Assembly: GCA_021397835.1 (NCBI GenBank)
Contig: JAJFZO010000263.1
Span: 1-64,000, forward strand
DNA length: 64,000 nucleotides
DNA from: Moringa oleifera
Taxonomy: Eukaryota; Streptophyta; Magnoliopsida; Brassicales; Moringaceae
Direction: 5' to 3'
The notes under the pieces are model-generated. The model saw nothing but the letters and a program-made list of their open reading frames with translations. It was not told the DNA's origin and did not search any database. Of this stretch, positions 11,986-26,500 are shown one piece after another (the first letter of the stretch is position 1; each line of letters begins with the position of its first letter). A program made the position numbers and the translations under genes.

Positions 11986-14900
11986 AAACGGTTATTGCTG
12001 GTGTAGGTAGATGCGAAGGTAGGCATTGAATGAGCTTAACGATAACCTAGTAGTAGTGGTGGGCATTAGGAGAGCCCAATGACTGTTGTGAACAAATCAC
12101 TAATGCTGGTAAACCCTTGTGCCAACTTTGAGAGGACCCAACGACTGCCTTCCTACTACTACTGGGTAGTTACGAGTGTTGGTAGACACTGGCGTCGACA
12201 CTAGGGGAACCTAGGGAAAGCCTTGTCATTTCTGCGAGGCAGTTGCCGGTGCTTGTAAATGCTAATATTAGCACCAGGGAAGCTCAACGATCACCCTATG
12301 GCCATTGCTAGTGTTGGGGGATTCCAATGATTGTAGTGAGGCAGTCATTAGCAGAGGTAAATGCGAGGGCAAGCACTAAAAGAGGCCCAACGACTATCCA
12401 GCTTTTATTGCGAGGTAGTTATAGGTATTGGTTGAAGGTGGCATTGAGAAACATTAATGCCAACAATGAGGGAGCCTAGTGATGACCTTGTGATAGTCAC
12501 TAAATTTAGGAATGCCCATGAACTTTTGTCAAGCAATCATAGACGCTAATAAACCTTTGGGGTTAGTACAAGGGTAACTCAGCAATGACTTAGCGACAGT
12601 CATAGGTCTTAGCAGACATTAGCGTTGGGTTTTCCTATCGTTAGCCTAGTGGCAGTTGCTAGCACATGTAGACATGAAGGCAACCACAAAAGCAGTTGAA
12701 TGACGATGTAGCAAGAGTAGTGGGCACTAGGAGAGCCCAAAAACTTATGCAGGGATGTCATTGGTGCTGGCAGACTCTCCTACCAACTTTGGAGGAACCC
12801 AATGACTGCCAAGCCATTGTTACGGGGTAATTATTAGTGTTGGAAGATGATGACACCAGCATAAAAGGAACCCAAGGATTGTGTTACCAATATTGCGGGG
12901 TAGTTGTTAGCATCGGCATATGTTATTGCTAGTACTGGGGCAAGCTAGCGACGACCATATGATTGTTGCTTGTGTTGGTAGAGCCCAATGATTTCTATTG
13001 GGTAGTCATCTGATGCTAATAGATACCAGTACTTGCATAAAAAAAATTCAGTGAAGACCCAACGATAGTCACTAAAGCTACCAAACATCTACATTGGGTC
13101 ACTTTAATGATAGCCCAATGGTAGTCATTGTTGGTGTTACGAGAGCTTAACAACGACTGTTGGGAAGTCATTAGGGCAAATAGATGCTCGAGTTTATTTT
13201 TTGGGAACGCAACGATTGCCTAACTACTATTTTGGGGTAGTTATTTGTGTTGGCGCATGCCAACACCATCATTAAGTGAACCAATAGACTTCCTCGTTAC
13301 TACCGTGGGTAGTTGCTGGTGTTGATAGACACTAGTGCCAGTATTGGGGGAGACTAATGATTATTGCATGGCTATTTTTGGAATTGGGAAAGACTAACAA
13401 CTAATGCGGGAAAGTTGTTAGAACTCGCTGATGCTCGCTCCAGCTTTGGCGAAACTAACAACTACACAGCTACTATTGCGAGGAAGTTGTTGGTATTAGG
13501 ATGCACTGATGTTAGTACGAGGCAAATCAAAAGACATTTCAGCTATTTCTGCAGGCACGTGATCATGTTGATAGACGTGAGTAACAGCACCAGAGGACCA
13601 TAGCTATGTCTGCATGATAGTTGCTGTTATTGGAAGAGCCCAACGAGTGATGTTTGGGTTGTCGTCGGCAATAGCAGTGGCTAGCTCTAGCATAGGGGGA
13701 GATATGCAATAACCCAGCTGTAGCTGTTGGTGTCGATAGAGATTTGCATTGGGTTTCCCCAACGATAGCCTAATGGTTGTCGCTAGCATAGGTAGACGTG
13801 AAGGCAAGCACTATATGGGCTTAACGATGCCCTAGTAGTAACTATCATGAAGAAGTCGTTGGTGTTAGTAGACCCTCATGCAAAATTTGAGAGGAGCTAA
13901 CAGTTGCCTTGCTACTACTATTGGGTAGTTACGGGTGTTGATAGACATCAACGCCGATACTAGGGGAACCTCAAGAGAGCCTTATCATTTTTGTGAGGCT
14001 GTTGTCAATTTCTGTAAATGCTAATACTAGGATAAAGAAAGCCCAATGATTGCCCCATAACAACCACTAGTGTTGGGTAAGCCTTACCGCTATGGCTAGG
14101 CAGTCAATGGTGTAGGTAGACGTGAAGGCAAGCACTAAAAGAGCCCATTGACTGTCCAGCCTTTGTTGAGGGGTAGTTATAGGTACTCACAGATGACGGA
14201 GTCAAGAAACACCAGTGCTGGCACCGGGGGAGCCCATCGATGACCCTTAGATAGTCGATAGATTTAAGAGAACCCAAGAACTATTATCAGGCAATCGCTG
14301 ATACTAATAGATCACAGATTTAGTAGTAGAGCGATTTAATAATGACCTAACGACAGTCGCGGTCCTTAACTGACATCAGCATTGGATTTTTCTATCGTTA
14401 GCCTAGTGGTAGTTGTTGGCATCGGTAGACATGAAGGCAACCGCAAAAGGAGTCGAACGGCGAAGTCGCAGTAGTAGTGGGCACTAGGAGAGCCCAAAAC
14501 TTATGCAGGGACGTTGTTGGTGCTCGCAAACACTTGCGCCAGCTTTGAAGCAACCTAGTGATTGTCGAGCCATTGTTATAAGGTAGTTATTAGTGTTGGG
14601 AGATGATGACACCAGCTTAAGAGGATCCTAAGGGCTGCACAATTAGTATGGCAGAGTAGTTGTTAGCATCGATAGATGTTAGTGCTAATACCGAGGCAAC
14701 CTAGCGACAATTGAATGATAATCGCTCACGTTAATAGAGCCTAATGACTTTTAGATGCTAGTAGATGCTAGTGCTTGCACAAACAAAACTCGATGAAGAC
14801 CTAACGATAGTCACTAAAGTTGCCAAACATCTATTGTGGGTATGCCCCAATGATTGCCTAATGGCAGTCGTTGTTGGTATTACGAGAGCCTAATGACGGC

Positions 14901-17900
14901 TGTTGGGAAGTTGTTGGGGCAAGCAAAAGCTTACGCTTATTTCTAAGAAACCCAAGAATTGTCCAACTACTGTTGTGGGGTAGTTATTAGTGTTGGCACA
15001 CTCCGACGCCGATACCAGGTGCACTAAAAGACTTCCTTCCTATTGCTACGGGCAGTTGCTGGTGTTGATAAACGCGAGCGCCAGCATCAAAGGAGACTAA
15101 CAATGACCGCATGACTGTTGCTGGTAGTGGGAAAGCCCAACAACTGCTACGGGAGAAGTGTTGGTGCTGGTAGATGCTTGCTCCACCTTTGAGGGAACCA
15201 ACAACTACTCAGCTACTAATGCGGGGCAGTTGTTGGTGTTGGCAAACATCGCTGTCAGCATAAGGTGAACCAAGAGACTTCACAACTATTTCTACAGGTA
15301 GTTGCTCATGTTGATAGATGTGAGTGCTAGTGCCAGCACCTGGGGACTCTAGCGATGACTACATGATACTTGCTAGTGTTGAAAGAGCCCAACAACTAAT
15401 GTTGACGTAGTCGTCGGCACTGGCAGAGGCTAGTGCTAGCACAAGGGGAATAAAGTAATGACCCAACGACAACTATTGGTGTCGATAGAGATCTGTGCTG
15501 GGTTCTTCCAATAAATGCCTAATGGTTGTCTTTGGCATAGGCAGACGTGAGGACAAGCATTGGAGGAGCTTAACGACCCCCTAATAATAGTGGTTGGCAT
15601 AGGGAGAGCCCAATGATTATTGTGAAGAAGTCTCTCGTGCTTATAGACCATGTGCCAACTTTAAAAGGACCCGATGGCTGCCTTACTATTACTACTGGGT
15701 AATTACGGGTGTTGGCAGACACCGGCACTGACATTAGGGAAACTTAGGGACAGTCGTGTCATTTCAGTGAGGCAGTTGCTAGTATGTGTAAATGCTAGCG
15801 TTAGTACCATGGAAGCCCAACGATCACCCCATGACCGTCGTAAGTGTAAGGATAGCCCAACGACTATAGTTAGGCAGTCACTCGCACATGTAGATATGAT
15901 GGCAAGCACTAAAAGAGCTCAATGACAATCCAGCTTTTGTTGTAGGGTAGTTGTAGGTGTTGGCCGAAGACAACATTGAGAAACACTAGTGTCGGCATCA
16001 AAGGAGCCCAGCAACAACCCTTTGATGGTCACTGGATTTAGGAGAGCCCAACAACTTTGGTCGGGCAATCGTAGACACTAGTAGACCGCAGCGTCAGTAC
16101 TAGAGCAACTCAGCAATGACCTAGCGACAGTTACAGGCCTTAACAGACATCAGCGTTGGGTTTTCCTAACGTTAGCCTAGTGGGAGTTGCTGGCACAGGT
16201 AGACTTGAAGACAATCACATAAGGAGTTGAAAGATGACGTAGCAGTAGTCCTGGGCACTGAAGAGCCCAAAAACTTATGCTGGGACATCGTTGGTGCTGA
16301 TAGACACTCGCACTAGCTTTAAAAGAACCTAGCAACTTCTAAGTCTTTGTTACGGGGTAATTATTAGTATTGGGCGAGGATGACATCAGAATAAGAGGAA
16401 CCCAAGGACTGCCCAACCATTATTGTGAGGTAGTTCTTAGCATCGATAGATGCTAGTACTAGCACCAAGGCAACCTCGCGACGACTTAATGATAGTCGCT
16501 CGTGATAGTAGAGCCTATTGACTACTATTAGGCAGTCACTAATGCTGGTACATGCCAATGCTAGTAGAAACGAATCTCAATGAAGACCCAATGATAGTCA
16601 CTAAAGCTCCCAAACATCTATGCTGAGATTTTCTAGTGATAGCCCAATGGTAGTCGTTGTTGGCATTACGAGAGCCTAACGACGGTTGTTGGGAAGTTAT
16701 TGAGGCAAGCAAATGCTCGTGCTTGTTTTTTGGGAACCCAACGATTGTCCAACTGCTATTGCGTGGTAGTTATCACCACTAAGTGAACCAAAAGACTTTC
16801 TTGCTATTGTTATGGTTAGTAGGTGGCAATGATAGACGTTAATGCCAGCATCAACGGAGACTAACGATTACTATGTGGCTATTTTTGGTATTGGGAAAGC
16901 CCAACAACTACTGCAAGAAAGTTGTTGGAGCTGGCAGATGCTCGCTCCAACTTTGGCAGAACCATTGACTATTCAGTTACAAATGCAGGGTAGTTGTTGG
17001 TGTTGGGAGACACCGATGTTAACACGAGGCAAACAAAGAGACTTCTCAGCTATTTCTGCAGGCAGTTACTCATGTCGATTGATGTGAGTACCAATATTAA
17101 GGGACCCTAGTGATGATTGCATGATAGTTGGCTGTATTGGACGAGCCCAACGACTAATGTTGGGGTAGTCATCAGCACTAGTAGAGGCCAGCGCCAGCAC
17201 TGGGGGAGTTATGCAATGACCTAACGGTAGCTACTGGAGTTGGTAGATATCTGCACTGGGTTCCCCCAAGATGGCCTAACGGTTGTCACTTATGTAGGTA
17301 AACGTGAGGGCAAGCACTAGACGAGCTTAACGACACCCTAATAGCAATGGTTGGCATTAAGAGAGCCTAACGACTATCGTGAAGAAGTCACTGGGGCTAG
17401 TAGACCCTCATGCCAAGTTTGAGGGGACCTAACACCTGTCTTACTACTACTGGGTTGTTATGGGTATTGGCAGACGCTGACGCTGACACTAGGGGAACCT
17501 AGGGAGAGCCTTGTCATTTCTGTGAGGCAGTTATTGGTGTTTGTAAACGCTAGTATGAGCATAAGGAAAGCCCAACGATTACCTCATAATAGTTGCTGGT
17601 GTTACGGGAGCCCTACAACTATAGTTAGGTAGTAACTAGCGCAGATAGACGTGAGGGCAAGCACTAAAAGAGCCTAATGACTTTCTAGCCTTTGTTACGG
17701 GGTCGTTATAGGTACTGACAGATGAAAAAATTGGAAAATACTAGTGTTGGCATCAGGGAAGCTAGTGATAACCGTTAGATAGTCACTAGATTTAGGAGAG
17801 CCTAAAAAGTGTTATTGGCCAATCGTAGACACTAGTAGATCGGAGAGTCAGTACTAGAGCAACTCAGCAATGCCTTAGCGACAATTATGGGCCCTAGCAG

Positions 17901-18529
17901 GCATCGAAGTTGAGTTTTTCTTTCGTTAGCCTAGTGGCAATTGTTAGCATAGGTAGACATGACACCAACCGCAAAAGGAGTTGAACGACAAAGTAGCGGT
18001 AGTAGTGGGCACTAGGAGAGCCCAAAAACTTATGCAGGGATGTCACTGGTGCTGGTAGACACTCGTGCTAGCTTTGAAAAAACCCTGCGATTGCCAAGTC
18101 ATTGTTATGGGGCAGTTATTAGTGTTGGTAGATCCCAATGATTGCTATCGGGTATTCATTAATGGTAGTAGATGCCACTGCTTGCATAAATAAAACTCGA
18201 CGAAGACCCAACGATAGTCACTAAAGCTGCCAAACATCTATAGTGGGTTTCCCCAATGATTGCCCAATGGCAGCTGTTGTTGGCATTATGAGAGCCTAAC
18301 AATGGCTGAAAGGAAGTTGTTAGGGCAGGCAGGTGCTCACACTTGTTTCTAGGAAATCCAACGATTGCCTAACTACAATTATGGGGTAGTTATTGGTGTT
18401 AGTAAACGCAGATGCTAGCACGAGGTGAACTAAAAGACTTCCCCCTATTGCTGCGAGCAGAAGCTGGTGTTGATAGGCGTGAATGCTAGTGTAGAGAGAG
18501 ACTAATGAAGACTGCATGACAGTTACTAG
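11973..18529 (-). repeat. Complex satellite array, reverse-oriented block before the triplication
   Basis: This is the same composite unit as at 1-11972 in reverse complement. The landmark (here TTAGCCTAGTGGCAGTTG) ends at 12658, 14415, 16189 and 17943, so units are 1757, 1774 and 1754 bp. A small internal loss is visible near 16774. Another, about 150 bp, lies near 18135, where AGTGTTGGTAG runs directly into ATCCCAATGATTGC. No gene is seen. Confidence 0.88.
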
Positions 18530-21500
18530 TTTTTGAGGACTGCAACGACTGATGTTAGGGCAGTCATCGGCTCTAGCAAAGGCTAGCGCTAGCACTGGGG
18601 GAGCCCAGCAATGGCCCAGTGATAACTGCTGGTGTCGATAAAGATCTATGCTGGGTTCCCCCAATGATGGCCTAACGGTCATCGCATGTGTAGGTAGACG
18701 CGAGGCCAAGCATTGGAGGAGCTTAACGACACCCTAGAAGTATTAGTCGGCCTTGGGAGAGCCCAATGACTGTTGCGAACAAATTGGTGGTGCAAGTAGA
18801 CCTTCGTGCCAATTTCAAGGGGACCTAATGGCTGACTTGCCACTACTACTGAGTAGTTAAGGGTGTTAGCAGACAACCGTGCAAACACTAGGGGAACCTA
18901 AGGATAGCCCTGTCGTTTCTGCGAGGTAGTTGTCAGTGTGTGTAAACGCTAGTATTAGGACCAGGTAAGCCCAACGATCACCCCATGATCGGTGCTAGTG
19001 TTGGGGGAGCCCAATGACTATAGTTAGGTAGTCATTAGTGGTGGTAGATGCCAGGGCAAGCACTAAAAGAGCCCAACGATTATCCAACTTTTATGCCGAG
19101 GTAGTTATTAGTGTTGGCTAAAGGTGGCATTGAGAAACACTAGTGTCGACACCGAGGGAGCCCAAAGTAATGACCTAGCGACAGTCCCAGGCCTTAGTAG
19201 TTATCAGCGTTCAGTTTTCTTATTATTGGCCTAGTGGCAGTTGCTGGCACATGTACACATGAAGGCAACCACAAAAGGAGTTGAACTACAAAGTAGCAGT
19301 AGTAGCACGCACTAGGAGAGCCCAAAAACTTATGTAGGGACATCGTTTGGTGCTGGCAGACTGTCGCACCAACTTTGAAGGAACCCAACGACTGCCAAGT
19401 CATTGTTAGAGGGTAGTTATTAGTGTTGAGAGATGATGACACCAGCATAAAAGGAACCCAAGGACTGTGCAACCAGTATTGCAGGGTAGTTATTAGCATC
19501 AATAGATCGTAGTGCTAGTATCGGGCCAACCTAGCGATGACCCAATGATAGTTGCTCATGTTGGTAGAGCCCAATGACTACTATTGGGCAGTCGGTGATG
19601 CTAGTGCTAGCACACAAAGATTTATAGTGGGTTACCCCAATGATTACCCAATGGCAGTCATTGTTGGGATTATGAAAGCCTAACGAAGAGTGTTGGAAAG
19701 TTGTTGGGGCTGGCAGATGCATGTGCTTGGTTTTAGGGAACCCAACGATTACCTAACAACTATTATGGGGTAGTTATTGGTGTTGGTACACGCTGACACT
19801 AGCACTAGGTGAACCAAAAGACTTCCCTGCTATTGGTGTGGGCAGTTGTTGGTATCGATGGATGTCGTGCCAGCATCAAAGGAGACTAACAATGACCGCA
19901 TGGCGATTTTGGGTATTAGGAAAGCCTAACAACTATTGCAAAAAAGTTGTTGGTGCTGGCAGATGCTCGCTCCAACTTTAGTGGAACCATCTACTATTCG
20001 GCTACTAATGCGAGCTAGTTGTTGTTGTTGGGAGACACCAATGTCAGCACGGGGCAAACCAAGACACTTTTCAACTATTTATATAGGTAGTTGCTAATGT
20101 CGATAGACATAAGTGCTAGCACTAAGGGACCCTAGCGATGATTGCATGATAATTGGCTGTGTTGGAAAAGCCCAACGACTAAAGTTTGGCTGCTCATTGG
20201 CACTGATAGAGGCCAACGCCACGACAGGGGGAGCTATGCAATGACCCAACGATAACTGCTGGTGTTAGTGGAGACCTGCACTGGGTTCCCCCAAGATGGC
20301 CTAACGATTGTCGCTGATGTAGGTAGACGTGAGAGCAAGCACTAGACGAGTTTAACAATGCCCTAATAGTAATGCTTGGCATTAAGAGAGCCTAATGACT
20401 ATCGTGAAGAAGTTATTGGTGCTAGTAGACCTTCGTGCCACGTTTGAGGGGACCCAACGGCTACCTTGCTACTAGTACAGAGTAGTTACGAGTGTTGACA
20501 GACACCGACGCTAACATTGGGGGAACATAGGGAGAGCCTTATTAATTCTGTAAGGCAATTATCGGCGTCTGTAAATGCTAGTACTAGCACAAGGGAAGCC
20601 CAACGAGTACCCCATGATGGTCGCTAGTGCTGGGGGAGCCCTACGACTATAGCTAAGTAGTCGCTGGCATAGGTAGACACTAGGGAAAGCACTAAAAGAG
20701 CCCAATGACTTTCTAGCCTTTGGTGCGGAGTAGTTATACGTACTAGCAAATGATGAAATTGGAAAATGCTAGTGCTGGCACCTAGGGAGCCCAGCGACGA
20801 CCCTTAGATAATCACTTGATTTAGGAGAGCCCAATAAGTGTTATTAGGCAATCGTGGACACTAGAAAATCGAAGAGTTAGTACTAGAGAAACTCAACAAT
20901 GGCAAAACATCTATAGTGGGTTGCCCCAATGATTACCCAATGGCAAATGTTGTTGGCATTATGGAAGCTTAACAATTGTTGTAAGGAAGTCGTTGGGGCA
21001 ACCAAATGCTCACACTTGTTTCCATGGAACCCAACGATTGCCTAACTACCATTATGAGGTAGTTATTGGTGTTAGCTGATGCCGATGCTAGCACTAGGTG
21101 AACTAAAAGACTTCCCTCCTATTACTACAAGCAGTTGCTCGTGTTTTTAGACACAAGTGCTAGCATAGACAGGAGACTAACAATGATCGCATAACTGTTG
21201 CTGATATTAGGAAAGCCCAACAACTACTTCGAAAAAGGAGTTGGTGCTCGTCGATGCTTACTCCAGCTTTGTGGATACAAACGACTGCTAAGCTACTAGT
21301 GCTAGGCTGTTGTTGGTGTTAGCAAACATCAATGTCAGCACAAGGCAAACCAAGAGACCTCTCAGCTATTTTTGTAGGCAATTGCTCATGTTGATAGATA
21401 TTAATGTAGCATCGACGGACCTTAGCGATGACTGCATGACAATTGTTAGTGTTGGAGGAGCACAACGACTAATGTCGATGTGGTCGTTGGAGTTGGCAGA

Positions 21501-23540
21501 GGACAACCCCAGCATTGGGGGAGCTAAGCGATGGCCCAGTGATAATTGCTGGTGTCGATAAAGATCTGCACTTGGTTCCCCCAATGATGGCTTGATGGTC
21601 ATTTCTCGCATAAGTAGACGCGAGGGCTAGCACTGGAGGAGCTTAACGACACGTAGTGGTCGGCATTAGGGTAGCCTAATGACTGTTGTTAACAAATCGC
21701 TAGTGCTAGTAAACACTTGTGCCAACTTCAAAGGCACCCAACAAATGCCTTGCTACTACTACTCGGTAGTTACCGGTGTTGGTAGACACCAGCGCTAACA
21801 TTAGGGGAACCTAGGGACAACCTTGTCATTTCTCTGAGGCAGTTGCTGGTGTGTGTAAATGCTAGTATTAGCACCAGGGAAGCCTGACGATAACCCCATG
21901 ACCATCACTAGTGTTGGGGGAGCCCAACGACTGTAATTAGGCATTCACTAGGGGAGGTAGATGCGAGGGCAAGAACTAAAAGATCATAATGGTTGTCCAG
22001 CTTTTATTGCGAGGTAGTTTTTTATGTTGGGTGAATGCGGCATTGAGAAACACTAGTGCCAACACTGAGGGAGCCTAGTAATGAACCTTTGATAGTCATT
22101 GGATTTAGGAGACTCAACAACTTTTGTCGGGCAATGGTAGACGCTAGTAGATCGTAGGGTCTATACTAGAGCAATTCAGCAATGACCTAGCGACAGTCGC
22201 GGGCCTTAGCACATATGAACGTTCAGTTTTCCTATCGTTAGCCTAGTGGCAGTTGCTGGCACATGTAGACATGAAGGCAACCACAAAAGGAGTCAAAAGA
22301 TGAAGTAGCAGCAATAGTGGGCACTAAGAGAGCCCAAAAACTTATGCAGGGACATCGTTGGTGCTGGCAGACTCTTGCACCAGCTTTGAAGGAACCCAGC
22401 GACTACTAGATTCATTGTTATGGGGAAGTTATTAGTGCTCAGAGGTGATGACACCACCATAAGAGGAACACAAGGACTGCGGAACCAGTATTGCGGGTGG
22501 TTGTTAACATCGATAGATGCTAGTGCTTGTACCAGGTCAACCTAACGATGACCTAATGATAGTCACTCGCGTTGGTAGAGCCCAACGACTATTATTGGGC
22601 AATCGTTGATGGTAGTAGATGCCAGTTATTGCACAAACAAAGCTCTACAAAGACCTAGTGATAGTTACTAAAAGTGCCAAACATCTACTGTGGGTTGCCC
22701 TAATGATTACCCAATGGAAGTCATTGTTGGCATTATGAGAGCCTAACAATGACTGTTGGAAAGTCATTGGGGCTGGCAAATGCTTCTGCTTGTTTTTAAG
22801 GAACCCAAGGATTGCCCAACTATTATTGCAAGGTAGTTGTTAGCATCGAAAGACGCTATTCTTGGTGCCCGAGCATCTTAACAATGAGCTAATGATAGTT
22901 GCTCGTGTTGGTAGATCCCAATGACTATTATTGGGCAATCATTGATGCTAGTACATGTCAGTGCTTGCATAAACAAAACTTGACAAAGATCCAACGATGG
23001 TCACTAAGGCTGCTAAACATTTATAGTGGGTTGCCCCAATGATTGCCTAATAGTAGTCGTTGTTGGCATTATGAGAGCCTAATGATAGCTGCAAGGATGT
23101 CGTTGGGGTAGGCAGATGCTCACACTTGTTTTCAAGGAACCTAACTATTGCCCCACTACTATTATGGGATAGTTATTTGTGTTAGCAGACGTCGATGGTA
23201 GCACGAAGTGAACTAAAAGACTTCCTTCCTATTGCTTCGAGCCGTTGTTGGAGTCAATAGACAGGAGTGCCAGCATAGAGAGAGACTAATGATGACTACA
23301 TGACTATTGCTGATATTGAGAAAGCCCAACAACTACTGCAGGAAAGGTATTGGTGCTTGTAGATGCTCACTTAAGCTTTGCGGGTACCAATTATTGCTTA
23401 GTTACTAGTGCGGGGCTGTTATTGGTGTTGGCAAACATCGATGTCAGCACGAGGCGAACCAAGAAACTTCTCAACTATTTTTGATAGATGCGAATGCCAG
23501 GATCGAGTGACCTTAGCGATGATTGGATGATAGTTGCTAG
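18530..23540 (-). repeat. 5.01-kb segmental repeat, copy 1
   Basis: First of three head-to-tail copies of a block made of about three partly deleted satellite units. It begins at TTTTTGAGGACTGCAACG. Landmarks at 19243 and 22255 recur 5011-5010 bp later. Two internal truncations characterise the block: near 19147 (GGGAGCCCAAAGTAATGACC) and near 20898 (ACTCAACAATGGCAAAACATC). The second removes about 0.5 kb compared with ordinary units. Copy 1 differs from copies 2 and 3 at many shared positions (for example 20181-20205), so it is the outlier. Confidence 0.92.
19570..19588. repeat. Inverted repeat inside the segmental repeat
   Basis: CCCAAT and ATTGGG arms surround a 7-bp loop. The same dyad is present in copies 2 and 3 at +5010 and +10020. 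Confidence 0.7.
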
Positions 23541-26500
23541 TTTTTGAGGACTGCAACGACTGATGTTAGGGCAGTCATCGGCTCTAGCAAAGGCTAGCGC
23601 CAGCACTGGGGGAGCCCAGCAATGGCCCAGTGATAACTGCTGGTGTCGATAAAGATCTATGCTGGGTTCCCCCAATGATGGCCTAACGGTTGTCGCATGT
23701 GTAGGTAGACGCGAGGCCAAGCATTGGAGGAGATTAACAACACCCTAGAAGTATTAGTCGGCCTTGGGAGAGCCCAATGACTGTTGTGAACAAATTGGTG
23801 GTGCAAGTAGACCCTCGTGCCAATTTCAAGGGGACCTAATGGCTGACTTGCTACTACTACTGAGTAGTTAAGGGTGTTAGCAGACAACCGTGCAAACACT
23901 AAGGGAACCTAAGGATAGCCCTGTCGTTTCTGCGGGGTAGTTGTTAGTGTGTGTAAACGCTAGTATTAGGACCAGGTAAGCCCAACGATCACCCCATGAT
24001 CGGTGCTAGTGTTGGTGGAGCCCAATGACTATAGTTAGGTAGTCATTAGTGGTGGTAGATGCCAGGGCAAGCACTAAAAGAGCCCAACGATTTTCCAACT
24101 TTTATGCCGAGGTTGTTATTAGTGTTGGTTAAAGGTGGCATTGAGAAACACTAGTGTCGACACCGAGGGAGCCCAAAGTAATGACCTAGCGACAGTCGCA
24201 GGCCTTAGTAGTTATCAGTGTTCAGTTTTCTTATTGTTAGCCTAGTGGCAGTTGCTGGCACATGTACACATGAAGGCAACCACAAAAGGAGTTGAACTAC
24301 AAAGTAGCAGTAGTAGCACGCACTAGGAGAGCCCAAAAACTTATGCAGGGACATCGTTGGTGCTGGCAGACTGTCACAGCAACTTTGAAGGAACCCAGCG
24401 ACTGCCAAGTCATTGTTAGAGGGTAGTTATTAGTGTTGAGAGATGATGACACCAGCATAAAAGGAACCCAAGGACTGTGCAACCAGTATTGCAGGGTAGT
24501 TATTAGCATCAATAGATCGTAGTGCTAGTATCGGGCCGACCTAGCGATGACCCAATGATAGTTGCTCATGTTGGTAGAGCCCAATGACTACTATTGGGCA
24601 GTCGGTGATGCTAGTGCTAGCACACGAAGATTTATAGTGGGTTACCCCAATGATTGCCCAATGGCAGTCATTGTTGGGATTATGAAAGCCTAACGACGAG
24701 TGTTGGAAAGTTGTTGGGGCTGTTAGATGCATGTGCTTGGTTTTAGGGAACCCAACGATTACCCAACAACTATTATGGGGTAGTTATTGGTGTTGGCACA
24801 TGCTGACACTAGCACTAGGTGAACCAGAAGACTTCCCTGCTATTGGTGTGGGCAGTTGTTGGTATCGATGGACGTCGTGCCAGCATCAAGGGAGACTAAC
24901 GATGACCGCATGGCGATTTCGGGTATTAGGAAAGCCTAACAACTACTGCAAAAAAGTTGTTGGTGCTGGCAGATGCTCGCTCCAACTTTAGTGGAACCAT
25001 CTACTATTCGGCTACTAATGCGAGCTAGTTGTTGTTGTTGGGAGACACCAATGTCAGCACGGGGCAAACCAAGACACTTTTCAACTATTTATATAGGTAG
25101 TTGCTAATGTCGATAGACATAAGTGCCAGCACTAGGGGACCCTAGCGATGATTGCATAATAATTGGCTGTGTTGGAAAAGCCCAACGATTGAGGTTGGGC
25201 TACTCATTGGCACTGATAGAGGCCAACGCCACGACAGGGGAAGCTATGCATTGACCCAACGATAACTGCTGGTGTTAGTGGAGATCTGCACTGGGTTCCC
25301 CCAAGATGGCATAACGATTGTCGCTGATGTAGGTAGACGTGAGAGCAAGCACTAGACAAGTTTAACAATGCCCTAATAGTAATGCTTGGCATTAGGAGAG
25401 CCTAATGACTATCGTGAAGAAGTTATTGGTGCTAGTAGACCTTCGTGCCACGTTTTAGGGGACCTAACGGCTACCTTGCTACTAGTACTGAGTAGTTACG
25501 AGTGTTGACAGACACCGACGCTGACATTGGGGGAACTTAGGGAGAGCCTTATTAATTTTGTAAGGCAATTATCGGCGTCTGTAAATGCTAGTACTAGCAC
25601 AAGGGAAGCCCAACGAGTACCCCATGATGGTCGCTAGTGCTGGGGGAGCCCTATGACTATAGCTAAGTAGTCGCTGGCATAGGTAGACACTAGGGCAAGC
25701 ACTAAAAGAGCCCAATGACTTTCTAGCCTTTGGTGCGGACTAGTTATACGTACTAGCAAGTGATGAAATTGGAAAATGCTAGTGCTGGCACCTAGGGAGC
25801 CCAGCGACGACCCTTAGATAATCACTTGATTTAGGAGAGCCCAATAAGTGTTATTAGGCAATCGTAGACACTAGAAAATTGAAGAGTTAGTACTAGAGAA
25901 ACTCAACAATGGCAAAACATCTATAGTGGGTTGCCCCAATGATTACCCAATGGCAAATGTTGTTGGCATTATGGAAGCTTAACAACTGCTGTAAGGAAGT
26001 CGTTGGGACAACCAAATTCTCACACTTGTTTCCATGGAACCCAACGATTGCCTAACTACCATTATGAGATAGTTATTGGTGTTAGCTGATGCCGATGCTA
26101 GCACTAGGTGAACTAAAAGACTTCCCTCTTATTACTACAAGCAGTTGCTCGTGTTTTTAGACACAAGTGCTAGCATAGACAGGAGACTAACAATGATCGC
26201 ATAACTGTTGCTGATATTAGGAAAGCCCAACAACTACTTCGAAAAAGGTGTTGGTGCTCGTCGATGCTTACTCCAGCTTTGTGGGTACAAACGACTGCTA
26301 AGCTACTAGTGCTAGGCTGTTGTTGGTGTTAGCAAACATCAATGTCAGCACAAGGCAAACCAAGAGACCTCTCAGCTATTTTTGTAGGCAATTGCTCATG
26401 TTGATAGATATTAATGTAGCATCGACGGACCTTAGCGATGACTGCATGACAATTGTTAGTGTTGGAGGAGCACAACGACTAATGTCAATGTGGTCGTTGG

